Origin: Acidobacteria bacterium Mor1
Lineage (GTDB): Bacteria > Acidobacteriota > Polarisedimenticolia > Polarisedimenticolales > Polarisedimenticolaceae
Direction of reading: 5' to 3'
NCBI GenBank assembly: GCA_001664505.1
Contig: CP011806.1
Coordinates: 1,541,402 to 1,579,526, forward strand
DNA length: 38,125 bases
Shown here: one piece after another, positions 16,031 to 24,183 of the stretch
Position numbering within the stretch: the first letter of the stretch is position 1
Layout: the number at the start of each line of letters is the position of its first letter
Program-made: the position numbers and the translations under genes
The notes under the pieces: generated by a model
What the model was told of the DNA's origin: nothing
What the model saw: the letters and a program-made list of their open reading frames with translations, nothing else
Databases searched by the model: none

Positions 16031-16046
16031 GCATGGGAGGGGATGC

Positions 16047-16982
16047 ATGCTTTCGTGGCGCACCCTGTTCCGACGGAGCCTGATCATCGGGATCGGCTCA
16101 CTCTTGATCACGTCGGCATCGGCCGAGGAGAGGAAGAAGGAGAAGACCCGCAACTGGTTCGGCGGCTTCGAGGTGCGGTCGCTTCAGACGGCCGTGCCCG
16201 ACGACACCGCCTTCCGCATCGACGATCCATCCTTTGGCGTTGAGGTAGAACAGTCCATTCCGTTCGACCGTGGCCGACATACCGGCTATCGGGCGTTCTT
16301 CGGGTTCGAGAACCCGGACGGGCGCGGAGTTCGCTTCCGCTTCCAGAACCTCAACACCCACGCGAGCAGCCATCGAAGCCTGGCCGCCGGCGAGACGTTC
16401 CTTCCCTTCGGCGGATCCACCGGCTTCGATCCGGCTTTCCCCATCGCAGGGCCGGACCGGATGGTCGCGTCTTCGTCGGTAGATTCCTTCGCCTTCGATG
16501 CCGAGGCCTTCGTCAAGAAGCGCTTCGACAACATCGAAGCGACCTTCTTCGCCGGAGTGCGCTACGGCATCCTCGAGCAGAGTCAGTGGGCGCTGCTGAG
16601 CGACGCCGGGATCTCCGCCAGCATGGAACAGGACTTCCGAGGCTGGGGACCGACCCTGGGCGCCGAGGTCCGTGTCCCGTTCGGCGATGGACGCTGGGCG
16701 TTCTACGGCGGAACCCGGGCGAGCTACCTGACCGGCGACAGCCACTCGAACGGCCTGCTGCTCGACGGACAGACCCTGACCGCACTGGACGGGTTCCGCC
16801 GTCCGGACCGCAACCGCTCGGTGCTGGTGCAGGAAGCCAATCTCGGTCTGGAGTTGGACACGGCGAAGCTGCGCTACCGCCTCGGCTATGAGATCGAGAA
16901 CTGGAACAACAGCGGGTTCAGCCCCGACGGCAGTGGCAACACGTCGTTCAGTGGTCTGGCCTTCTCGGTGATCTTCAAGTAG
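16047..16982 (+). CDS. Outer-membrane beta-barrel protein, Lpg1974-like
   Basis: A 311-residue protein from ATG 16047, chosen because GGGAGGGG lies just upstream and a signal peptide starts there (MLSWRTLFRRSLIIGIGSLLI, cleaved near SASA). Alternating hydrophobic and aromatic strands run to the C-terminus. GWGPTLGAEVRVPFGDGRWA with YGGTRASYLTGDS resembles the core of the Lpg1974-family pore-forming outer-membrane proteins known from Legionella and Planctomycetes. The last strand ends in FSVIFK rather than a terminal aromatic, slightly off the BAM consensus. The likely role is a porin-like channel. It is expressed alone, with a structured leader upstream and a strong terminator downstream. Confidence 0.7.
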   Translation: MLSWRTLFRRSLIIGIGSLLITSASAEERKKEKTRNWFGGFEVRSLQTAVPDDTAFRIDDPSFGVEVEQSIPFDRGRHTGYRAFFGFENPDGRGVRFRFQNLNTHASSHRSLAAGETFLPFGGSTGFDPAFPIAGPDRMVASSSVDSFAFDAEAFVKKRFDNIEATFFAGVRYGILEQSQWALLSDAGISASMEQDFRGWGPTLGAEVRVPFGDGRWAFYGGTRASYLTGDSHSNGLLLDGQTLTALDGFRRPDRNRSVLVQEANLGLELDTAKLRYRLGYEIENWNNSGFSPDGSGNTSFSGLAFSVIFK

Positions 16983-17004
16983 CCACCCATCACGATCGAC
17001 CAAA

Positions 17005-17041
17005 GACGCCCCGCGGCACCAGGAGGTAACCGCGGGGCGTC
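17005..17041. terminator. Bidirectional hairpin terminator
   Basis: A perfect 12-base-pair stem GACGCCCCGCGG/CCGCGGGGCGTC with a 13-base loop, between the convergent genes ending at 16982 (+) and 17074 (-). Confidence 0.75.
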
Positions 17042-17073
17042 ATCGCGCGTTTCGAATCGTTGCGGCGCTGCCT

Positions 17074-20000
17074 CTACGGACAGATCAGCGCATCCCGCTC
17101 GGCGCCGGACGAGTCGTACCCCGCCGTGCCGTAGCCGCACGGCGTCGAGGCGCGGACCAGGTAGAACACCACCTGATCCCTGGCCGGCACGAAGGACTCG
17201 AGGGTCGACTGGTCGGCACCCGACGTTTCGATGCACTCCCCCGGCCCGGTCTGGGAGAAGTCGGCCGCGTCGTCAGAGCGAATCGAATCGTAGGACGGGG
17301 TTCCGCCGGGCTGCAGCGGCGGCATCCAGCTCAGGGTCGTGTTGCCCAGGCCGTCGTCGGAGAGGCGCAGGTCGCGCACCTCGCCGGGCACCGCGTAGGC
17401 GCTGCCGTCTCCCGGAGAACAATCCACGGGATTCCCGTCGCTATCCCCCGGCTCTCCCGGGTCACAGATATCCCAACCGTCGCCGTCGACATCGGGAGCG
17501 TCCTGGGTCGCGGGCGAACAGTCGTTGTCCAACCCGTCGCACTCCAGCTCGTCCTGGCCCGGATTGACCGCGGGGTTGCTGTCGTCGCAGTCGCCGTCGA
17601 CGGTGACGTAGTCCGCCGGCGGGTAGCAGGTGTCGGTGCCGCCGGAGTTGCGCCCGTATCCGTCTCCGTCGCCGTCGTAGTACCAGATCACGTCGCAGCG
17701 AGCCTGGAGGTCCATCTCCCCCTCGCCGTTCCCCTGAGGCATCAGCCAGATTGAATGAGGGAAGTGCGGGTCGTCGGTATCGACCCGGGCCTGCCAGTGA
17801 TAGAGCTCACCCGGCGTGGTCGAAACGGTCCGGCTCAGCTCGTCGTAGACGCTTCCGTCAGATCCCGGTGCCCCGCTGTTGTGGGTCGAGCCGCTGGTCG
17901 TCGCGCTATCGGAAAATACCGTGCCGAAGTCCCTGCGCTCGACCTGGAGCCGCACCCGGGTACGTCCCGCGGCGCTGCGGCCCAGGGCGGTGACGCGGAA
18001 ACCGGTCGGGGTGTCGGTCAACGACAGCAGCGGCATCACGTAGGAGCCGTCCCATGCCTTCTGCCGCGGAATCAACGGAAGCCCCGGCCGGCCTCCGCCG
18101 TAGTAGAGCAACGCTTCACCGGCCCAGAGGCCGGTATCGACTCCGGGATCGCCGACGATCACGTCGCTGAAGCCGTCTCCGTTGACGTCTCCACCTCCCG
18201 CAACCACCTCGCCGTAGGAGGCACTGGGCGCCCATGAACTCCCGCTGGCCAATCCACCTGCTCCCCCACGATAGAGGAACGCGATGCCGTTGGTGGTCTG
18301 GCCCTCGGCGCCGAACACCAGATCGCTGTAGCCGTCGGCATCGACATCACCGGCGGTCGAGACGTCGTAGCCCAGCCGGTACCCGGTGGAACTGCCCTCG
18401 AAGGTGCGGTTCGCAAAGGTGGGCAGTCCGGTCACGGCGCCATGAAACACGAGGACCCTTCCCGCATCCGGGCGCAGGCTCGTGTCGTCCCAGTAAGGCG
18501 AACCGATCGCCACATCACTGAACCGGTCACCATTGACGCTCCCGGCGCCGGCGATCGAGAAGCCGAAACGCTCGTTGGATTGAACGCCCCGGATGGTCCA
18601 ATCGGAGGAATAGTCCGGCCCCCCGGCGCGCCCCTCGAACAGGAACACCTGCCCCGCGTCGGCCCTCACCCCGTTGTCGGCGTAGATCGCCGAGATCAAC
18701 ACGTCGCTGAAACCGTCGCCGTCGATGTCGCCGGCACCGGCGACCTGGCTGCCGAACTCGGCGTCTGCCTCGCCCCCCTGAAGGAACCAGTCGGCGTCAT
18801 CGTCCAGGTCCCCGCGATAGAAGATCGAAACAGCCCCGCGGTCTACGTTGTAGCCGGGCTCGCCGACGATCAGATCGCGGACGCCGTCTCCATCGACGTC
18901 CCCGGCGTCGGCGATGGATTCGCCGAAGCGGCCAAGGGTCCAATCCCCGGTGGCGAAAATTCCGGTGCCCGCCAGTCCGCCGTCGCAACCGGTTCCGGCC
19001 TGGCCGCTACCCACGGTGAACACCGCCCCCTCTTCGGGCCAGTCACCGTCGTAGCGGGGCGCACCGGCGAACAGCTGGTTGCCGACAAAGGCCAGAGAGT
19101 AGCCGTACTGCATCTGGCTGGAGAATCCCGGCGGGTCCCCGTACTTGCAGGGATCGTCGGGGAGCCCGTCGGGACCGCCCCAGTAGATGAACACCCGGCC
19201 CTCGTTGTTGGCCCCGGGAGCACCGAGGGCCACGTCGGAGTAGCCGTCGTCGTTCTGGTCGCCGATGGCGATGGCCCGGGCGGTCTGCTGGCCCAGGAAA
19301 TAGTTATCCGTGGAGTCCCATGCCGCGCTGTTGGCCAGATCGTCGCCACCGCCGTGGTAAACGAAGGCGCGCCCCTCTCCACTCTGGCCGTTTCGGTAAT
19401 TGTAGGCGGTGACCAGCACGTCGCTGAAGCCGTCACCGTTGACGTCACCGGCGGTATCGACCCGGAAGCCGTAGTAGGCGTCCGACTGATCGCCGTCGCC
19501 GAACCAGTAGGAGCTGGAGCCCGGTCCGTCGGGCCCGCCCAGGTAGACCCGGGCGGTTCCCTCGTCGGTCTGGCCGTTGTCCTCCAGCGCGGCGCCGACG
19601 ATCACGTCGGCGTAGCCGTCCCCGTTGACGTCCCCGGCAGTGCCGACCGAGCGGCCGAACTCCGCCGAGGTCTCGTTGCTGTCCCGGCTCCACAGCGGCG
19701 TCGACAGAATGCCGCCGCTGGAACCCTGGAAGATCTGCGCCCGCCCCTCGTTGCCGTGGGTGTCGTCCCACAGGCGGCTACCGATGATGATGTCGGCGTA
19801 GCCGTCTCCATTGACGTCCCCGGCCCTGGAAACGCTGTAGCCGAACTGCTCCGACGCTTCATCCCCCTGGAGGATCCGCGCCGGGGTCTTCGATGGATTG
19901 GCCGCACCGTGATAGATCCAGACGCGGCCCCGATCGGTGAACGAGCTGTCGTAGAAGGGAGAGGCGACGATGAAGTCGTCGTACCCGTCGCCGTTGATAT

Positions 20001-21339
20001 CCCCGGCACCGGACAGCGACCACCCCATGAACGCGTCGGTCTGGTTGCTCTCGACGTTCCAACCGGCGGATACCAACCCGTGGGTGCGGTTGCCGTAGAA
20101 CAGATAGACTCGGCCCTCGTTGGAACTGCCGTTGTCGAAGAGGTCCGAGGAGAAGATCACGTCGTCGTAGCCGTCGCCGTTGACGTCGCCGGCGGCTGAG
20201 ATGGCCTGACCGCAGCGAGCCGAGTCCTGCTGTCCGGAAAAGGTGAAGAGCGGCGTAGTTTCAATGCCGCCTCGTCCACCGATGAAGAGAAAGACCTGCC
20301 CCTCATCGCGGAAGGAGCCGTCCCACGAGGGCGCGCCGACCATCACGTCGCCGAACCCGTCGCCGTTGGGGTCGCCGGCAGTCGAGACCATCGCGCCGAA
20401 GCGGGCGAACGCCTGGTTGCCTTCGATCACCTTGTCCGGAGTACTGGAGAGACCGGACGCGCTCCCCATGTAGATGAACACCGCGCCTTCGTCGGTCTGA
20501 CCGCCGTCGTACTGATCGGCACCGACGATCAGGTCGCCGAAACCATCCCCGTCGAGATCGCCCGCGGTGGAGGCGCTGAAACCGAATCGCGCATCGATCT
20601 GGTTGCTTTCGGCGGTGAAGGAGGGGCTGGACACAACCGGGTCGACGTGGAGCGGATAGATCGCCTCGCGGTCATCGACCACGATGAACAGCCTTTCACC
20701 CGCAAGCTCCAGCCAGGAGTCGACCTCTACCCCGGCCGCATCGTCGACGTACAGCCGGTCGTAACGGGCTACCGGCAGTCCCCGGGAATCCTCGAAGCGC
20801 ACCCCCTGGCCCCGCTCCAGCCAGGCCGCGGTCAATCCGGGATCCAGTCGAAGCTCGATGCGCAGCGGCCCGTTTCCCGGTAGCGGCGCGTGGACGGTGA
20901 AGCCCTGTTCGATGCCCCGCTCGTCGTTGACGTACCACTCGTCGATGCCACCCCGTCGCAGGGTGACCCGCTCCTCGGCAACCTCGACGATCGGCTCGGA
21001 AACCTGCCGCAACTCGTCGTCCCGGCCGATGGCGGCCAGCCGGAAAGTCAGGCGCCAGGAGTGGGCTCCTTCTTCGCCGGCGGTTTGCCTACGCGGGGTG
21101 ATCACAACCGTTCCGTCCACGCCGATGTGGGTGCGGAAGCCCTGGGCGCGGTTGGGCGCCGACCAGCCGCCGGCCGAGGTGTCACCGGCGAAGCGATACT
21201 CCCGCGCCGCCAGACCGTCCACGGCCCGCTCCAGCCAACCTTCGGGAATCGCGGAGTCCGGCGCGTCGGCCCAAACCGTGGTGAACAGCAGCGCCAGTAC
21301 CGTCATGGTCCAGAGCGTCGTCGAAAGCTTCCGGTGCAT
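17074..21339 (-). CDS. Giant secreted FG-GAP (integrin-alpha-like) protein with MopE-type metal motifs
   Basis: A 1421-residue protein. AGGAG precedes the ATG at 21339, and residues 1-25 are a signal peptide (MHRKLSTTLWTMTVLALLFT). Residues about 45-230 form the beta-rich domain that often precedes FG-GAP repeats. Residues about 245-1065 contain 14 consecutive blades of the type FGxSxxxAGDVNGDGYxDxIVGAP, 13 clear and one degenerate (MQYGYSLAFVGNQLFAGAP). Fourteen equals two seven-bladed propellers; the DxNxDGxxD loops bind calcium. Residues about 1215-1280 carry DGDGYG, CDDSNPAVNPGQ and CDGLDNDC, the pattern of the MopE copper-binding family. The last 100 residues form a fibronectin-like module ending in a cysteine-containing tail. 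Likely a calcium-stabilised adhesin or matrix protein. Confidence 0.9.
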   Translation of the reverse strand: MHRKLSTTLWTMTVLALLFTTVWADAPDSAIPEGWLERAVDGLAAREYRFAGDTSAGGWSAPNRAQGFRTHIGVDGTVVITPRRQTAGEEGAHSWRLTFRLAAIGRDDELRQVSEPIVEVAEERVTLRRGGIDEWYVNDERGIEQGFTVHAPLPGNGPLRIELRLDPGLTAAWLERGQGVRFEDSRGLPVARYDRLYVDDAAGVEVDSWLELAGERLFIVVDDREAIYPLHVDPVVSSPSFTAESNQIDARFGFSASTAGDLDGDGFGDLIVGADQYDGGQTDEGAVFIYMGSASGLSSTPDKVIEGNQAFARFGAMVSTAGDPNGDGFGDVMVGAPSWDGSFRDEGQVFLFIGGRGGIETTPLFTFSGQQDSARCGQAISAAGDVNGDGYDDVIFSSDLFDNGSSNEGRVYLFYGNRTHGLVSAGWNVESNQTDAFMGWSLSGAGDINGDGYDDFIVASPFYDSSFTDRGRVWIYHGAANPSKTPARILQGDEASEQFGYSVSRAGDVNGDGYADIIIGSRLWDDTHGNEGRAQIFQGSSGGILSTPLWSRDSNETSAEFGRSVGTAGDVNGDGYADVIVGAALEDNGQTDEGTARVYLGGPDGPGSSSYWFGDGDQSDAYYGFRVDTAGDVNGDGFSDVLVTAYNYRNGQSGEGRAFVYHGGGDDLANSAAWDSTDNYFLGQQTARAIAIGDQNDDGYSDVALGAPGANNEGRVFIYWGGPDGLPDDPCKYGDPPGFSSQMQYGYSLAFVGNQLFAGAPRYDGDWPEEGAVFTVGSGQAGTGCDGGLAGTGIFATGDWTLGRFGESIADAGDVDGDGVRDLIVGEPGYNVDRGAVSIFYRGDLDDDADWFLQGGEADAEFGSQVAGAGDIDGDGFSDVLISAIYADNGVRADAGQVFLFEGRAGGPDYSSDWTIRGVQSNERFGFSIAGAGSVNGDRFSDVAIGSPYWDDTSLRPDAGRVLVFHGAVTGLPTFANRTFEGSSTGYRLGYDVSTAGDVDADGYSDLVFGAEGQTTNGIAFLYRGGAGGLASGSSWAPSASYGEVVAGGGDVNGDGFSDVIVGDPGVDTGLWAGEALLYYGGGRPGLPLIPRQKAWDGSYVMPLLSLTDTPTGFRVTALGRSAAGRTRVRLQVERRDFGTVFSDSATTSGSTHNSGAPGSDGSVYDELSRTVSTTPGELYHWQARVDTDDPHFPHSIWLMPQGNGEGEMDLQARCDVIWYYDGDGDGYGRNSGGTDTCYPPADYVTVDGDCDDSNPAVNPGQDELECDGLDNDCSPATQDAPDVDGDGWDICDPGEPGDSDGNPVDCSPGDGSAYAVPGEVRDLRLSDDGLGNTTLSWMPPLQPGGTPSYDSIRSDDAADFSQTGPGECIETSGADQSTLESFVPARDQVVFYLVRASTPCGYGTAGYDSSGAERDALICP

Positions 21340-21379
21340 CTCCGTCTCCTGATTCGGCGGCCGGCAGTCGTTGCCTGTT

Positions 21380-21453
21380 GGTGGGATAGGGACGCGCCGG
21401 CGCCTCGGGATTCCTCAGGCCGGAACCCGTTTTTTGACCGGGGGGTGGGATAG
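21380..21453. repeat. Direct repeat GGTGGGATAG in a divergent intergenic region
   Basis: GGTGGGATAG occurs at 21380-21389 and 21444-21453, 64 bases apart (about six helical turns), between the divergent FG-GAP and glycosidase-like genes. It may be a shared regulator site or chance; no clear -35/-10 pair was found. Confidence 0.25.
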
Positions 21454-21491
21454 ACTCGAAGTGTGGTGCTTGCCCCGATACGAGGTGACCG

Positions 21492-22436
21492 GTGACGGTG
21501 TTGTGGTTGCTCTTGACCCTGGGTACCCAGGGGCTGTTCGTCTGGCAGCCGGCGACCGGGATGACCGACGGAGACGCCGGCGACTTCCGGCAACAGCAGG
21601 AGTTGATCCGTTTCTGCTCACACCCCGACGTCGATGTGCACCGGCTGTACCTGCTGTTCGATCCGGACGCCCAGGACCCGGCTTCCCGCCGCGCGTTGAT
21701 CACCGCCGCCGATGCGCTGGACATCGGGGTCTGGGCGCTCAACCCCGGCTCGCTTCAGCACCGCTGGGCGTCAACCCTCAAGCGAGGCCGCCCCGCCGAC
21801 CATCAGGCCGTGCTCGACTGGCTCGACGGAGTGCTGGCCTATCAGCGCGCGGCTCCGCGGGAGGCGCGGCTGGTCGGCGTTCAACTGGACATCGAACCTC
21901 ACCGCGCCCGCCGCGGCCATCGAAGGATCTGGCGGGACCGGCAGGGCGGGCTTCGCCACCGGGGGAACCGGCGGGTTGCCCAGCAGTTCGTCGAGTTGCT
22001 CGGCCGGGTGCGCGAGAGGCTCGACCAGTCGGGAACCGGCTTGCGCCTCGCCGTCAGCCTACCGACCTGGTACGACCGGAACGACGACGAGGAGTCCTTC
22101 ATGCTCGGGGGCAAGAGCCTGGCTCAACACGTCCAGGACCGCGCCGACCTGGTGACCCTGATGGCCTACGTCGACGATGCCTCCCGGGAGTCGCTGCGCC
22201 GGGTCCTGGACTCCATCGAGGATGAGCTGGAATACGGCCCGGTGGAGATCGCCTTCGAGACCGCCCGGGGTGCCGACCCGAGCCTCTACCGGTCGGGGGT
22301 TCGAGAACTCGAGCGACTGCGCCGGCGAACCACCGAGGCACTGAGGGGACGACGCCACCTCGTGGGCACCGCGGTCCACCACTACGGGGATGCCTACGGC
22401 AGCGACCGGCGGCGCTGGCGCCTCCCCGAACCGTAG
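21492..22436 (+). CDS. Exported TIM-barrel glycosidase-like protein (GH18-like)
   Basis: A 314-residue protein starting with GTG. The N-terminus MTVLWLLLTLGTQGLFVWQP is a short, uncharged export signal or anchor. Several landmarks of a beta/alpha barrel follow: GVWALNPGS (about 79-87), GVQLDIEPH (129-137, with Asp133 and Glu135 placed like the DxxDxDxE end of chitinase-family strand 4), LRLAVSLPTWYD, then LVTLMAYVDD and VEIAFET. This order of strands resembles GH18-type and related hydrolases, but the full catalytic motif is not present and the central segment rich in arginine (140-165) is unusual. Polysaccharide hydrolysis is inferred with moderate confidence. Confidence 0.6.
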   Translation: MTVLWLLLTLGTQGLFVWQPATGMTDGDAGDFRQQQELIRFCSHPDVDVHRLYLLFDPDAQDPASRRALITAADALDIGVWALNPGSLQHRWASTLKRGRPADHQAVLDWLDGVLAYQRAAPREARLVGVQLDIEPHRARRGHRRIWRDRQGGLRHRGNRRVAQQFVELLGRVRERLDQSGTGLRLAVSLPTWYDRNDDEESFMLGGKSLAQHVQDRADLVTLMAYVDDASRESLRRVLDSIEDELEYGPVEIAFETARGADPSLYRSGVRELERLRRRTTEALRGRRHLVGTAVHHYGDAYGSDRRRWRLPEP

Positions 22437-22460
22437 GGCCAACGGCGGCTCACGAATCGT

Positions 22461-23753
22461 TCAGCTCCCGACCTGTCCGGGAACCGCCTGGCGGCCGCCG
22501 CGGAACACCCCGTCGATCGCCGCGAGGCTCCGCACCGACTGCGCCGGATCCTCGGAGAGCAGCAGGAAGTCCGCCGGGGCACCGACGACGATCCGGCCGG
22601 CATCCGGCCGGCGGTCGATCACCCTTCCGGGATTCCCGGTGGCCATGGCCAATACCTCGAGGGGTGGGATCCCCGCGTCTTCCAGCATGCCGAGCTCCTC
22701 GTGCAGCGAGCTTCCGGCGGGAATCTCCATGCCCTCGAGGTCGGTGGTGTCGGTTCCGGCCAGCAGCACCACGCCCTTGCGATGGAACCGCTCGGCGATG
22801 GCCTGGGTCTTCTCGATGAACCGCACGAAGTGCGGCGGCAGGTCATCGCCTCCCACCCGGCGCCGGGCGATGGCGCGGTAGATCACCAGGGTCGGCGCCA
22901 CCGCCACCTTGCGGCGAACCAGACACTCGAACAGCGGCTCCGCATCCGGGGACATCAGCCAGTCCATCGCCTCGACGTTGGCCTGGATCCCCTGGGCCTC
23001 GCTCTCGGTCACCGAAACCAGAGCTTCGACGAAGGAACCGATGTGCTCGACGCCTGCCATCCCCTGCTCGCAGGCCTGGAGCGGGTGCATGCCCAGCGGA
23101 ATGTGGCCGACGACCTCGAGGTCGTGGCGGGCCGCGGCGTTGACCACCGCCGGCAGCAGCTCCGGTGGCAACGCCCGGTGGACCTTGATCTGAGTCGCCC
23201 CCGCAGCGGCGAGGCGGTCCACTTCGGTATCCACCTCGTCTTCGTTCGTGACCACCTGCTGGAAGCCGGCGAAGGACTCGCCGTTGAGCATGAAGTAGGC
23301 CGGATAGATCGCGGGGCGCGCATGGGCACCTTCTTCGATCTGCTGCTGCAGCTCGGTGAGGCGATCAACGTACCCACCCAGGTCGCGCACCGAGGTGATC
23401 CCGTGAGCCAGGAAATCCCCGGTAGCGAGACCTGCCCCCTCGGAACTGCGCAGATGCACGTGCACGTCCCACAGCCCTGGCGTCAGGAACCGGCCGGCCC
23501 CGTCCAGGGTGCGCCCGGCTTCGAACGCAGGCGCTTCGCCGGCGGAACCGACGTAGCTGAAACGACCGTCGCGCACGGCGACGGTCGCGAGCTCGCCTCC
23601 GGGGTCCTCTCCGCCGTAGACCCGGACGTTCTCGATGACCAGGTCCGCCCGCTCAGCCGGAGCGCACCCCGCCAACGCCAGCGCCGACAGCGCGACCCAT
23701 CCCGCCAGACGGCAGACTGTCGCCTGGCCGCGAACCTCGCTGCTTCCGCGCAT
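22461..23753 (-). CDS. Amidohydrolase-family lipoprotein
   Basis: A 430-residue protein from ATG 23753, with GGGAGG just upstream. Lipoprotein signal with lipobox LALAGC and Cys30. The amidohydrolase metal ligands are all present: His98 and His100 in VHVH, Lys190 in IKVHR, His217 in VGHIP, His237 in VEHIG and Asp335 in GTDT. The C-terminal strand returns to the composite beta domain (ADFLLLSEDP). It is closest in style to imidazolonepropionase-like or prolidase-like amidohydrolases, which hydrolyse cyclic amides or dipeptides; the exact substrate is unknown. Membrane anchoring outside the cytoplasm suggests nutrient scavenging. It lies downstream of glnK but is separated by a hairpin, and it is convergent with the glycosidase-like gene (24-base gap). 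Confidence 0.88.
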   Translation of the reverse strand: MRGSSEVRGQATVCRLAGWVALSALALAGCAPAERADLVIENVRVYGGEDPGGELATVAVRDGRFSYVGSAGEAPAFEAGRTLDGAGRFLTPGLWDVHVHLRSSEGAGLATGDFLAHGITSVRDLGGYVDRLTELQQQIEEGAHARPAIYPAYFMLNGESFAGFQQVVTNEDEVDTEVDRLAAAGATQIKVHRALPPELLPAVVNAAARHDLEVVGHIPLGMHPLQACEQGMAGVEHIGSFVEALVSVTESEAQGIQANVEAMDWLMSPDAEPLFECLVRRKVAVAPTLVIYRAIARRRVGGDDLPPHFVRFIEKTQAIAERFHRKGVVLLAGTDTTDLEGMEIPAGSSLHEELGMLEDAGIPPLEVLAMATGNPGRVIDRRPDAGRIVVGAPADFLLLSEDPAQSVRSLAAIDGVFRGGRQAVPGQVGS

Positions 23754-23763
23754 GGATCCTCCC

Positions 23764-23784
23764 ACAGGCGGTGATGCCGCCTGT
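23764..23784 (-). terminator. Hairpin between glnK and the amidohydrolase gene
   Basis: ACAGGCGG/CCGCCTGT, a perfect eight-base-pair stem with loop TGATG. On the minus strand it ends just before the ribosome-binding site of the amidohydrolase gene, so it could end the amtB-glnK message or attenuate read-through. Confidence 0.55.
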
Positions 23785-23811
23785 CCGATCAACGCGCGGG
23801 AAGTCGAGAAG

Positions 23812-24168
23812 TTACACCGGCATCGCGGGGGTGACCGCCGAGATATCCCGCTCGCCGGTACGGATGCGCACCACCCGCTGGAGCTGGGTCACGAAGATCT
23901 TGCCGTCTCCCACGTCGCCGGTCCGCGCCGCCTGGACGATGGCGTCGATGGTCTGGTCGACGAAGGGTTCCGACACGCCGATCTCGAGGCGGATCTTGTC
24001 GGTAAGCTCCATCTTGACCGTGGTCCCCCGGTAGGTCGCCACCGTTTCGGTCTCGCCACCGTGGCCCCGGGCCGCCGAGATGGTCAGGCCCCGCACGTCG
24101 ACGTGGTACAGCGCCTCGAGGGTGTCGTTGAGCCGTTCGGGGCGGATGATCGCGGTAATCAGCTTCAT
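23812..24168 (-). CDS. glnK: PII nitrogen regulatory protein (GlnK/GlnB type), Val51
   Basis: A 118-residue PII protein: MKLITAIIRPERLNDTLEAL, T-loop at residues 37-55, and the C-terminal signature TGDVGDGKIFV followed by RIRTGERD. PII trimers bind ATP/ADP and 2-oxoglutarate and block AmtB through the T-loop. Tyr46, Arg47 and Gly48 are conserved, but the position of the uridylylated Tyr51 of enterobacterial PII is Val51. This protein therefore cannot be modified there by GlnD and probably signals by ligand binding alone. The gene follows amtB by 15 bases, the reverse of the usual glnK-amtB order. Confidence 0.95.
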   Translation of the reverse strand: MKLITAIIRPERLNDTLEALYHVDVRGLTISAARGHGGETETVATYRGTTVKMELTDKIRLEIGVSEPFVDQTIDAIVQAARTGDVGDGKIFVTQLQRVVRIRTGERDISAVTPAMPV

Positions 24169-24183
24169 CGTCTTCTCCTCGGG

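Noticed and set aside
18442-20199. Plus-strand frame of 585 codons inside the FG-GAP gene
   Set aside because: Antisense image of the repeated DxNxDG coding sequence with high GC; the minus strand has continuous FG-GAP repeats.
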